Both the position numbers and the translations under genes were made by a program. From NCBI RefSeq assembly GCF_905147045.1, contig NC_065918.1, positions 13,454,001-13,518,000 of the forward strand: a stretch of 64,000 nt of DNA, written 5' to 3'. Positions within the stretch are counted from its first letter, which is position 1; each line of letters opens with the position of its first letter. The stretch comes from Nymphalis io (taxonomy: Eukaryota; Arthropoda; Insecta; Lepidoptera; Nymphalidae). Positions 49,992 to 61,104 of this stretch are shown here, in pieces. The notes under the pieces were generated by a model. The model was not told the origin of the DNA. It did no database searches and saw nothing but the letters and a program-made list of their open reading frames with translations.

Positions 49992-50099
49992 CTCTGGCAT
50001 CAGCTTATCACCTGATGACCCAGCCAACGTCACAAGAGTCAACAACAATAAACATTTGAAAAATGCGGCGTTACGTTTGAACAGTGAGAGGAATGACAT
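49992..50099 (-). CDS. Gene F: signal-peptide exon of a small secreted protein
   Basis: On the minus strand ATG starts 36 codons: MSFLSLFKRNAAFFKC, then LLLLTLVTLAGSSG, then DKLMPE. This is a basic n-region, a hydrophobic core and a likely cleavage near SSG. The exon ends at GAG followed by GTAAGA, a strong donor in phase 0. If not spliced, the frame continues for 20 codons (VRIYIHHDYAPLG...) to a stop at 49929, giving 56 residues. That continuation faintly recalls the RIHLP/IHVP motif of genes B to E, so the locus may be a decayed paralogue. A TCAGT initiator-like site at 50087-50083 upstream in the coding sense is too close to use, while one at 50187-50183 would give an ~85-nt 5' UTR. It is too short to appear as a long open frame. 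Confidence 0.45.
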
Positions 50100-50182
50100 A
50101 ATATATATTATGATTAAATCTAGATCACAAAGATATATTTTAACGACTTACGAACTTATTTTGTTTAGCGGTGTTTAGTTAC

Positions 50183-50187
50183 ACTGA
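50183..50187 (-). promoter_or_regulatory. Initiator-like site, gene F
   Basis: TCAGT on the minus strand lies about 85 nt before the gene F ATG. No convincing TATA box lies at the right distance. Confidence 0.3.
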
Positions 50188-50279
50188 TTTAAAATACAAA
50201 AATTTAAAATACAAAAGAAGAAGACGCAGCATTGTATAACTTATAATACCGTAAAAACATACAAACAACGCTGATGAAC

Positions 50280-50358
50280 ATGGAAATCGTTTTTGACATT
50301 TTCGCGTCCCTTGCTACCTGGCGCCTAGAGCGATCGCTCCTGTCTCTATCCCAGGGTC
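50280..50358 (+). repeat. ~78-bp repeated block, copy 2
   Basis: GCTACCTGGCGCCTAGAGCG and its flanks match 17760-17839 in the same orientation with few changes. Confidence 0.6.
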
Positions 50359-51330
50359 AACGGCGATTATCAAAATATTTATTATTTATTTACATTTAAT
50401 GGTTTTTCGATTCTATCTTATAAAAACTAAAACCATTTAATAACACGAAAATATTCATTTGGCCTATTACCAGTTTAAAATAAGGATAGTTAAGAAAAAG
50501 AACCGGTAATTGTAATCGAAAATAATGTACGAAATAATTCGGTGAATAAAACTTAGTTTTACAATAAAAGGAATACCTTATCAAAAGAAAGCAGGAAAAT
50601 GTTTCCATTATACATATAAGCTAGTTTTATATGTACATAATTATTTTTCCCACTACCTGTTAAGATATCATAAATTATTATAATAAAGTACGTAAAATGA
50701 TTAACACGATTGATACCGCGTGGCGCGTACCCCTAGAGAAACGACTATCACCGATTCACGTTGCTGATTTTTTAATGTTATTAGTTTTTTATAAATCTAC
50801 CTGGCAGAATGTAACGGACAAGCGTTATGAATTCTAGTTTTAAAAACTTCTATATACCGATAATGTACTGGAGTTAAGATTATGAACTCAGAGAGATTAG
50901 ATATTCCAGTTGTTTAACGATGACACGTTATTTTGATGCGTGTTTCGTTCAAATATAATAATTATTATAGTCATTATAACAGGTTATTATCAGATGGTTC
51001 ATGATCGAGTTCTACGGCGAGTTTCGTGAGTTATTCTCACGGAATAGCTCCACAGATCTTGTATAACTACGATTCTTATTTTTCGCATGACAGACTCCAA
51101 ATCGTTTAATTTTGCATTAAAAACTTCCACCGGATCTATCGTAACGTAATATTAGTAGGAAATGTTCAACATTGTATAACAACACACGTGCAGTTTTAAT
51201 GTAAAGCCAAGAAAACTTTCATATAGCGAGTGTTATTTAATATTATTAATGACAATGAATGTTTTCGTTTAACACTAGGTCTCCGACTGGGAACATAGCT
51301 GTGTGAGCATAGGTGTCTGTGTAAAAACAG
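50359..51330. other. intergenic
   Basis: AT-rich, with no gene or repeat that I can name. Confidence 0.4.
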
Positions 51331-51684
51331 ATGGACTCTTACGGCTTATCTAGCCTTTCATATCCAAGGACGTCTGGTAGGCTTTTCCGTCACAGTATTC
51401 TTAATGATACAATAAAAAGATCTCTTATCACGATTGATGTTCCTGCTCCTAATGAACCCTACGGAATTAGTGGCGATGATGGCAAGAGACTTGATGGCCT
51501 GACACTGATTCCTTGGGAACGAGGGTGGGCCCCGCTGTGGGACGGTACATGCGTTGACAAACTGGCCCCGTCTCATATCAGGAAAACAATGTTAAAGGCC
51601 GGTGCCACCGCGGAAAAAGCTGTAGCGATCAAATGTTCTAAATATTTTTATTCCAAATTATGTCTTTGTTCCGTTTGCAGTTAA
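51331..51684 (+). pseudogene. Relic of a mobile-element protein with nuclease-like motifs
   Basis: The open frame of 117 residues holds RHSILNDTIKRSL near residues 21-33, then DGKRLDGLTLIPW and LWDGTCVD near 50-76, and a final AGATAEKAVAIKCSKY. From memory this order (R-H-x-x-L-N, R-x-D-G, W-D-x-T-x-x-D) recurs in proteins annotated as reverse-transcriptase-related from corals, insects and other animals. The Asp/Glu pattern would suit a PD-(D/E)XK nuclease fold. Both identities are inference. There is no upstream reverse transcriptase here and the end is abrupt, so it is probably dead. The GC content is higher than in the flanks. Confidence 0.5.
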
Positions 51685-52034
51685 AACGCTTGGAACTTGG
51701 AATGATAATGTAAGCATTTTTATTAAACACAAGCTGTGCCCGCGAATTCACCCGTGTATAATATTTCAGTATATACAACATTTTTAGTTTTTTTTTCGTG
51801 GGATATTAGTATTTATTCGGTTTTTGCCGCACCCGGATCTAGATAGGGCAACATACAATTGGAATCATACATGAGAAAAACAACATTCCTTTAAATCTAT
51901 TCCAACATACTTAAATGGATAATACACAGGGAAAGACCCTGTGATTTATTTATTGTGACTGCAAACGATACTATCACGGGAAAATGTGTCCTTTTAAACT
52001 AAAACATAATCTGGTTTTTTAATAAGTACTTACT

Positions 52035-52076
52035 AACCACATAGTCGGTTAATTGATATTAACCGACTATGTGGTT
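52035..52076. repeat. 19-bp perfect inverted repeat
   Basis: Arms 52035-52053 and 52058-52076 are exact reverse complements around a 4-nt loop. It lies near copy 2 of the inverted repeat pair and may belong to an element end. Confidence 0.85.
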
Positions 52077-52227
52077 CATTTTTCGCCTAGAGAATCGGAA
52101 TTCAAAAGGAAAATGCTGCTAGCATTCTTGCTACCATTCCACGCGGTTACGATTTGTAATATTTGTAAATATTTTTAATTTTTATTTGCATTTATTTATG
52201 GCTTTACTTAACTTGTAAAACTAATCG

Positions 52228-52705
52228 AGTATGTATTCAAGCAACCTACTTCTTGTAATAATATATCAAAACAATAAGAAGTACTAAAACTGTCTATGGT
52301 CTTATCTCGATATGTTTCATAAGAATTAATATTTTATAAAAACAACTTTGCAAATAATGCTTTTTAATTAAAATTATCTTAGAAAAAATTTGATGGGTGA
52401 CTTAACCGACATATACCAGCATAATCTGGATGGACTCTATTTAATGTGATTGATTATATATGTAGATCTGTTCAACTTTCATTGGAAGTAACTAAATCTG
52501 TGCAGCTGTCCATTTTTTAACTTTGCTTTGTTCCTATTAACTTTCAATCACCATCATTTTACAGACTATTATTTATTATTTATTTAAAGGTTCAGCCAAT
52601 TCAACTGAACAGTTATTTTATATAATTTTTATCGAATAAATGTTCGAAGTGATTCTTTAAATTGGCGTAACTTTATTATTTATGACACGATTTAAATAAA
52701 ACAAA
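52228..52705 (-). repeat. Unnamed repeat, copy 2 of an inverted pair
   Basis: The reverse complement aligns with 47597-48450 over most of its length but lacks about 400 bp of the middle. Clear sequence drift shows the copies are old. Confidence 0.75.
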
Positions 52706-53167
52706 TACTAAATTTTTGGTGAAGCTAGCCACAATACATTAGTGAAAACCGCAATTAAATCCGTTAAGCCGTTTCTAACTTTCTACTGCACAAGCGCACA
52801 GACAAACACAAAAATTCTAACAATCATTGTGTTGTGTTCTATTGCGTTGATAAAAGCCCGCGGTAATAGTTTTACTCATATATTACTCATATATTCCATC
52901 TACAGACAACGATCTCTTACAGATTTGTTATATGTATAGATATAGATATGACTTCGTCTTGTTTCTTCTTCTGTGTATGTACACGAGTAAACTACACAGT
53001 TTTTGTATCAATCATGTATAGAAATGAAATAAATAAAACATGGAAAACACATACCGTATTATTATTATACAATACAAAAATATATAGAGGTTAAAACGGG
53101 TGAAAAATAAGAATATTCTAATGCGTCAAAAACTCTTGAATGCAAGTCTTATACAATGAAAGCGAAG

Positions 53168-53275
53168 CAGTGTTTGCGCACACACTTGTGCACTATAATA
53201 TGTCCTGCGCAGTTAGCTAATTTCTCTTGAGATTGGACGCCGTGGCTAAAATCGATTTGGAGGATATTAAGTATA
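53168..53275 (+). repeat. SINE family 2, 5'-truncated
   Basis: GTTTGCGCACACACTTGTGC, CACTATAATATGTCCTGCGC and GGACGCCGTGGCTAAAATCG match the 3' third of the copy at 6571. Confidence 0.65.
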
Positions 53276-53878
53276 AAGTCGGCTCTACACTCACCAACAT
53301 TGACAACCAACAACAAAAAACGACACCGACCGCGGAACACCACGAAGCGCGAATGCGCTGCCGTGAAACCTTCAACACTTTCGTTCCACGGTTCTCGTGG
53401 GGAGTGGTTTTCTGAAAAACTAAGGGTAATGTGGACTATTATATATTTTTTGTGTTTAATGTTGTTGTTATTATTTTGTGATCTACTAGAGTCTACCTAT
53501 ACGATTTTGTTTTCAGTAAAACGATTATCAGTTGATATGTATAATTTTGTATGATTACGTTAGAATCATAATTATTTAATCTGGTATTCGTTTATAGATT
53601 TTCATAAATTATGATTAAATGGAGCATTAACTTGAGCTATTGGGCTATGCGTGTCGGTTTCCTCTATAACAAACAGTTTATTGCTACGATTATGTGATCG
53701 AGACAAGATCAGGGTTGCAAATTGTATTTCTATTTGAAAAAGTCTATTTCTTATAAATAAACAAACATTTCAAAATTTTTAACTTTTTTATTCAAAGCAA
53801 AACAATAAAAAATTCATTATTTGAAAAGACATGAACACACACACATGACACACTAATTCCATTCAAACACTTTTTTTA
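53276..53878. other. intergenic
   Basis: A GC-richer stretch at 53280-53420 is open in overlapping frames of 62 and 84 residues (AEHHEARMRCRETF). It follows directly on the SINE 2 piece and is probably repeat-derived; the rest is AT-rich. Confidence 0.35.
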
Positions 53879-54112
53879 CCAAGTGGCAGCTTTTTGCGAG
53901 CTCTTCTGGATAGGTACCACCTTCTCATCAAATATTCTACCGTAAAACAGTAGTACTTTGTACTATTGTGTTCAGGTTTGAAGGGTGAGCGAGCCAGTGT
54001 AACTACATGTACGAGGGACATAACACCTTAGTTCCAAGGTTGGTGGCCCATTGATGGTAAGTGGTGACCACTTACCATCAGGTGGTCCATTTGCATGAGC
54101 GTCTACCAACTC
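53879..54112 (-). repeat. ~270-bp dispersed repeat
   Basis: GTTCAGGTTTGAAGGGTGAG, CCAAGGTTGGTGGCCCATTG and CTTACCATCAGGTGGTCCAT in minus orientation. Confidence 0.7.
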
Positions 54113-56876
54113 TATCTCTATAAAAATATAAAATAAACTAATACCACAAGTAGTCAATTGATTTAATAAGTATATTCTCAATGATTAAACTATCTCTATA
54201 TCATTATTATTATTTTTCTGAAATAACATAATTGTAAATATTTTAATGATTAATAATATATTATTTGTGACAACCCTATAAAAATATGTAATGCGTTAAT
54301 GCGGACGTACGCGATCGGGTGCGCACGCGACGCTTATGAGTACCTTATCAGCACTATCATATTAATCTATCTCTCCAAGATACAAATTGGCTGTTGAAAT
54401 GTGCTTTATTAGTTCATATACCGTAACTATTTTTTAACTATTTACTTCAATATATAACATTTAATCAAAATATAATTTATTTAACTAGTTTACAAATACT
54501 TTTGAATTATAAATAAAGACTTTTTTATTTATTTAACAATAATACAGTATAATCCATTTTTGTTATTAAATTAATAATTTATATTAGGAATATAAATCGT
54601 ACATAAGTACTTAATAACTGTAAGAGCTTACCGATCAGAAAAAAATTAGTATTGAATTCTTCCTAAGCGATTAACGCATTGCGAGGCTCGGAAGCACGTC
54701 TGCTGTAAGCCAAGGTACCAATTAAACCTTATACCACTTTCATGCACTATTTACCTCATTTACTCAGCACTAATCAAGTTACAAATGTTCTATTGTTTTC
54801 TTTATATCTATCTTTGAAAGAATTAAGTATTATACTTTTACATTGAAATGAAAAAAGTATCATTTCACTAATGTATTCCTAGCACTAATTGGTCTGGCGA
54901 GACGTGAGGCCTAGTTTATGTGTTGATGTATAATTTTAGTGCCCAGGAAACCCCCGACACATAAGCAATTGCCCCCCAGTAAACATATGGGTGATCATGG
55001 ACTACGAACTGTACGAGTACGTAATACAAACTCCACGCGTTTTATCATCTATAATATTATACGTGTATCATATATATATATGATCTCGAATAAAATATAT
55101 GTTTTTTTTACAAACGATTTTTTAACAGAATCTAATGTATAAACTAATTGGAGCATTCGGAATCTTGTTTATAATTACATATTCTTCTCGTCTTTACTTT
55201 TCCTGTTTACCTACGTAGTAATTGCATTTCATTTTCTTTTTTATGTATTACTGCCAGGGGTAAGCCATAACACTGTAAATTTCTTGATTTGAACAAAAAA
55301 TCAGATTTATAAACCTTAATATATTATAACTTCATGTGTTTGTTTTTGAAATACTTGGACCTGCCAGTAAGGCTTCGTGTACGCACGACATCAACATAAC
55401 TCGCCTCAGAAGGGAAAAGTATGATCTTAATTATCGCACATCAGATTTGCATCTCGCATGCGTCCCCAAGGCATGTGTTTGGAGAGCCAGTTAACACAAA
55501 GCAGAATTACCAAAAGTGATCCGTACCAACAACGTCAACGTCAGTAGTTCGTCACAGAATACAGTTTATGACACTTCTGAGGGAATACTGAGATTATCAT
55601 CTATCATATCATGGGAACAATAAGATTTATTTTAATTAGATTATCAGACATAAAGGCTTTATTTTTTGGCATTATTCAACTAGTTCAAACATTAAAACAT
55701 GAATAATACACTTTTATTTGTTGTGGGTATATTCATACAAATCATAACAATTTATTCATATGTAAAAGTTATAAAATTCTTTTTTTCTTTCTTTTATTCA
55801 CTTCTCCACCATGTCCATTCACCGGTCCACCTGTCCTTCATTTCGACTTATCCTCGGTAAATGCATTAATATTCCTATTTCACGACTTCAACATCACGTT
55901 TTACTTTTACTAGGGTTCGTTACAAATTGCTATAGTCACAGAAATTAATTATTGCAAAACGTGTGTTAAGTCATTAACTTCACAAAGAAATGCGATTTAT
56001 AAATGTATAAGGAACAACCTCACTATTAATTTTTCATTCTACATTATTTTCTTATATTTAAAGAAATATATCGACAGTGTAACTGGTAACTATTTTAGAA
56101 TAGTAGATAATGTATATTATATTAGTAAACAGATTTAAATTTAATATTAAATTATTTTAGTTATATCCATATTATACTATATGATAATGCTTTACAGACT
56201 CGGATTTATGGCACCGGTAGACGGCCCCAGCCAGCCAAAAATAATATAACTTTAGTCCAACCGCTTCGGAATGCGGTCCTTAAATGTTTAAGTGCCTTTG
56301 AGCTTTCGATCTCTACGTCCTAGCCTGATTGCAGAAGTTAAAATTAGAAAAGTATAAGAAAATAATAATTTATAATGAAAACAGATTATTTTAAATTAAA
56401 CACTATACTATATTATACGTTTATATTAACTTAAAGCTCATTTACACATGTCACTTTGAATATTTACATATTAGAGAACCTACTCCTCGAATATGTACAT
56501 ATTCAAGCTTTTTTAAATATTCTAAGTCACTTGTATTTCATTTTTGATTCATTCAGAGCGTACTCTAAAAATTAACCCTGAACATGTGGTCAATACGTTT
56601 ATTGTTTCTCTTTTACCTTAATATGAGAACTATTTCCCAAACTAATGACGCAATGAGCTGTGAAAAATGCAAACAAAGTCTGCTTTCATTCGTCTCATAT
56701 TCTATTTATTGGATGATAAAATGTAAACAAAGATGATTTAACTCTGCGTGATATCTTTAGATGTACATCAAAATCGATACAATATCTCGCTTTCGTCACT
56801 TAATTCTCACTTACCCCGCACTAAACTTACGCACACATGAGCTACGCTATGATCTTTCAGGCGTGAAAATGAATGT
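54113..56876. other. intergenic upstream of gene E
   Basis: AT-rich with GC-richer islands at 55360-55560 and 56199-56335. The latter follows a TTTACAG and is open for 41 codons before a stop. No feature is firmly supported. Confidence 0.4.
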
Positions 56877-56884
56877 TATAAATA
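56877..56884 (+). promoter_or_regulatory. TATA box, gene E
   Basis: TATAAATA is followed 33 nt later by a TCATA initiator-like site at 56908-56912. The predicted 5' UTR to the ATG at 57020 is about 110 nt. Confidence 0.6.
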
Positions 56885-57019
56885 AACACGCGCAACGCGG
56901 CCAATTATCATACTAGCCTGAAGTCCTGTGCCGTTTTGTCTATTGTAAAAATTAATAAAAAATTTAACAAACATAAGTGAATACGAAATTCGGCTCTCGC
57001 CGATCAGCAGCAACCGGCG

Positions 57020-60000
57020 ATGGATTGGTTTAAATTGGTCGGTATCAAGATTTTGTGATACTATCGTGATTGTGATTAGTGCAAAGGACTGTTGCTATTT
57101 TAGTGTTATTTGTGATTGTGAAGGATTAGGACGTTATTTATCACATTGCATGTTGATTATTTAGTGATTTATACAATTCATTAGTGGATTTTATATATAT
57201 ATTTTTTTATTTAAAAAACCAAATAAATAATTTTAATAATTAATTATAATTAATAATTATAACCACATAAAATAATTAACAGTGGAATAAGTTATGTACT
57301 CCAAGCAAACGCATAATTGTTTAAGTACCTCTTTTTCGTAATTTGTCAAACAGTACGACGTTGATTTCAATCTATGTTGTAAAAATATGTATGTTGTAAA
57401 AATATGTATTAATATATATTAATAGAGAATATTTTTATACAAATTGAATGTAGTTGAAAATTGTAGTAATTAAATGATTAATCCCAAATACAATTATAAT
57501 TAAAATGATAAATAATTGGCAATAAAATAATATATTTTTTCTATTTTTTACAGTTCACTCTTCTTGTAGCTGTTGCTTCCATCTCTGTAAAGGCAGATGG
57601 ACCTAAGTAAGTTTTAATTATACTATAATAATATATGTTTTGTACAATTATATAACAACAAATTTTTACGATTGTGTTACATCAAATTTCATGTATTTAT
57701 TTTTCATGCTACGCGATTATTAAAGTTATAAGTATTTAAGTTATGCATCAGCGACTAATTTTAATTTATTGGTATCCTAATCCAGCAAGGCGATAATTGT
57801 CAAACGCAGCTAATAAATGGGGGGCATTATGATAAATAGCTTTAGAAAGTGTAAGTTAACCATTTTCGTATTAAATGTTAAAAGTAATTACAAGGCGGAA
57901 TTTATTTGCTAGTACGTGTGATGTGCAAACAGGGTAGTGATGTCGCGACGACGAGAGGGAAAGCCCGTCGAGTCACGCGTGCCATTGACTCTAGGCGGAA
58001 CCGCTAGAAAAACTAACTAGCTTGCATGCGAATGCTATTGCTTCGATGTACTTTCTTCATACGATTTTAATTTTCATTACGATGAAAAAATAGAATAGTT
58101 AGCAAATAGTATACCAACACTAATTTTCTCTTGTTACAGGAAAAAGATCCGCATACATCTACCACAGAAAGTGAAGCATATCCACCATCATAAGAAAATA
58201 TACATAACGAACCACCCTGCGTCCTCACAATATGCTCCGGCCTATATGCCGAGTGCCGAGGGCACAGTGGCGGTACCTACGAACGTTTTGCCAGTTATGG
58301 CAAATCTTGTACCAATAAACTCCGTGGATCTTTACGACGAAACTCAACCACGACTGCCCAATATCTCACCAGCAGCTTCGCAGCTCTTACCTTTGTACCA
58401 TGCTCGTGGATACTACGGTCCAACCCCAGCTGGTATAGATGAATCAGATTACGATACGGTTCCTGAGCCAGCTGAATATATTTCCTCATCTTTTTCATCT
58501 CCGAGCGCGGGACATCCTTCTAGTCATCCTCCTAAGCGAGTAAAGATTATCAAAATTAACGAACAACCTCGTAAAAAAGTAATACGAAAGGTAAAGCCAA
58601 AACGAGTAGTTATACGGAATAAGCCTCAACCCCCTCCGCCATCAGAGGGCGAACATCCAGTATCGACTTTTCATGAACAATTTTATTCAGACATTGACGG
58701 CTCTGGAACAATAAGGAAAATAAGAAAGCCTCCACGAGTAGAGAAAATCGTGGATGGTGACACAGAACATATTCATACCTACAGCGAGGAACATATACAT
58801 AAAGTCATACTGAATGATGGTCCAAAGATTGGTAATGTTGTTAGTGTTGATCATTTTAATGGAGTAACTGGAATTTCTGCTGGTCAAGGGATAATACCGT
58901 TTAAAAATTCTCAAACTTTAATAGCCATACCGTCCCACTCTTTTGGTAATATAGGATCTGTCGGTTCCTTAGGAAATACGGGTCACTTTGAATATGCTGC
59001 ATATAATCCTCGCGAAGTTACACATGATCATATATTTCATGATCATGGAGAAATTTCTTCAGATATAGATTTAAACAAGGACTCTTTTGGTTTGCCACCT
59101 AAAGTTTCATATAATAGTAATGGCTTGAGAATAAGTGGTTCACAAAAAAGACATAAAATCAAACATTCTCAAAAAAGCAAAAAGATTGCTAAGCCGACAT
59201 CGAATGATTTCTCTTACTATGAGAGCATTTATTCTCCTAGCAGTAGACCAAATAAAATACAGAGGCCCTCATTGACCGTACCTTCGTTCGAAGTTTCTGG
59301 TGAGGCAAACTTTGAAGATTATAGGCCTATTCCCGATTTTGGATACAAAGAAAATAAAAAGCCTCGTAATTCAGTAGCCACATATTATGGAAAATCATCA
59401 AATGATTATCGACTGCAACAAGCAAGTGCTCCAGCTCCATTTTCTGTGTCATCGACCGTAGTACACGAATATAAACCTAAAAGATTTTTGGGATCAGCTT
59501 CTGCACCTTCAAGCTTATCAAAAATTAGAGACCCGTTCGCTAATTTCAAAGATACATATGCAAATAACTTTGAATACGACACGTATGCTTCCTCATCAAA
59601 TGTTTATGCTTCTGAAGATAAAAATGACGTTGGCTTTTCGAATCAAAGTAAAGGGAAGGGAAATAAAAAGTCAATATCAACCCAAAACATTAGATTTGGC
59701 AACCAAGATCATATAACATACGTTGATCATTTGGAAGATGAAAGTTTTGCAGGCGACTTTGACAGCGATGGCCCAACAGCTTTAGAAAATGTCGATCAAT
59801 TTGATCAATCACAAAATAGTGAATCAGTGACAACGGGAGCGTACACGATAAAAGACTCTTCTTCAGCCCACCAGTATTACTCTATGATGGCTGCGAAGGC
59901 TCTTCAAAGTGAACAAATATCTGTGCCTGAAGCTTCCAATGATAATTTTCAATACGCTGAAGCGCCGACTCCTTCAACGACAGAGTTTACATCTTTAGCG

Positions 60001-60297
60001 ACCTCTGTCATACCTAGTTCAAATATTTACAGTTTTCAAAGTACAGAAAATCCCCACACCGAATCTCCCAAATACATACCTGAGATAAAATCGAGTAATA
60101 GGAATAAAGAGGCGTCTCGTCAACCGAATTATAGCAAAGTCCTCTTGGAACCTAGGAATCGTTTTATGATAAAAGATATTCAGGCTCCAGCGAGAGATTA
60201 CAGAACAAGAGCGATACAAAGCCAAGAGTCGGCTCGATCACAGGATGAAGAGGCTGCGACCGTAAGAGGAAAACTTAAATATGGTGATAAAATTTAA
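57020..60297 (+). CDS. Gene E: large secreted HVP-motif protein (3 coding exons)
   Basis: Proposed exons are 57020-57037, 57554-57606 and 58140-60297, giving 742 residues. The 18-nt exon 1 (MDWFKL) ends at a weak donor GTCGGT in phase 0. Exon 2 follows TTTTTACAG, encodes FTLLVAVASISVKADGP and ends at GTAAGT in phase 2. Exon 3 follows TTGTTACAG, and the split codon reads AAG. Mature residues 24-42 read KKKIRIHLPQKVKHIHHHK, the family motif with Leu for Val. The long remainder is low-complexity and probably disordered: basic patches (VKIIKINEQPRKKVIRKVKP), His-containing THDHIFHDHGE, many Ser/Pro/Tyr/Asn stretches, and a C-terminus rich in Arg, Glu and Lys. No Cys and no enzyme domain were seen. 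Exon 1 is supported by promoter spacing and phase, but the donor is not strong. Likely extracellular matrix or cuticle protein by inference. Confidence 0.82.
57038..57553 (+). other. Intron 1 of gene E
   Basis: A 516-bp AT-rich phase-0 intron. The ATGTATGTT then GTAAAA at 57390 could be another start, but with a poor donor. Confidence 0.5.
57607..58139 (+). other. Intron 2 of gene E
   Basis: A 533-bp phase-2 intron. The stretch at about 57910-58010 is unusually GC- and CpG-rich (TGATGTCGCGACGACGAGAG) and may be an intronic regulatory element. Confidence 0.6.
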
Positions 60298-60391
60298 ATT
60301 ATTTGTAAACTTTTAGTGGTAAAAGTTGGTTTTTGGCCGTGATATCAGAACTCTGTGTTCATCAAGAATGGGCGCTGCGGTGATATAACAG

Positions 60392-60520
60392 AATAAACCA
60401 CTGTGGTATCTTAATTTATTTTTAAAAATATGTCGGTTTTAAAAATGTAAATAGATTGAGTAAATAATTTTTTTTGCATTTTAATCAAATTCTTAGATAT
60501 TATATAAGAATTAAAATAAA
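60392..60520 (+). other. poly(A) signals, gene E
   Basis: AATAAA occurs at 60392-60397 and 60515-60520, about 95 and 218 nt after the stop. Confidence 0.5.
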
Positions 60521-61104
60521 GAAAAAAATATCGAAAAAATATTTTCATTTTCTTCATGTCGCAGAACTCAAAATTATTTCTTTACAAGTGTCGGTAATTT
60601 TAGCAGGCTTTTAAGTCAATTTTATTTGATACAGTTTTAATACTGTAATACTCAAATGCATATAAACCAATAACAATTTTTATAATACAATATTTTATTT
60701 ATTACAATACAATGTCGACTGATCAGCTATTCAAATATATAAAGTTTAAGCCAAAAACAGTCTTTGAACAAAAATAATTAAAAAATATTATTTATAACTT
60801 TAATTAAGTCTTTAAGCGTTTATTGTTAATTGTATATATTTAATATATAAAGTATAATTATTTCAGGTATTTCACCGCACAAGATACTATGAGAATGAAT
60901 GGTTATAATTGAACAAATTGTTATAATACATAGTACAAGTCCTTTTCTACAGGATTTCTTAACTATACTTCCGCCCTTACCGTTACCAAGAAAGCTACTT
61001 TTCGTTTCAAATAAATGTATACAAAACACTTCTGAATTATCTATAGTATTAGACTAACCTTACAGACGCTAAGACCGGAGTTATAAGGAATGACCGATAT
61101 ATAC

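Noticed and set aside
54655..54705. Possible minus-strand exon after GGCTTACAG
   Set aside because: Eighteen codons then a stop, with a weak acceptor and no partner exon.
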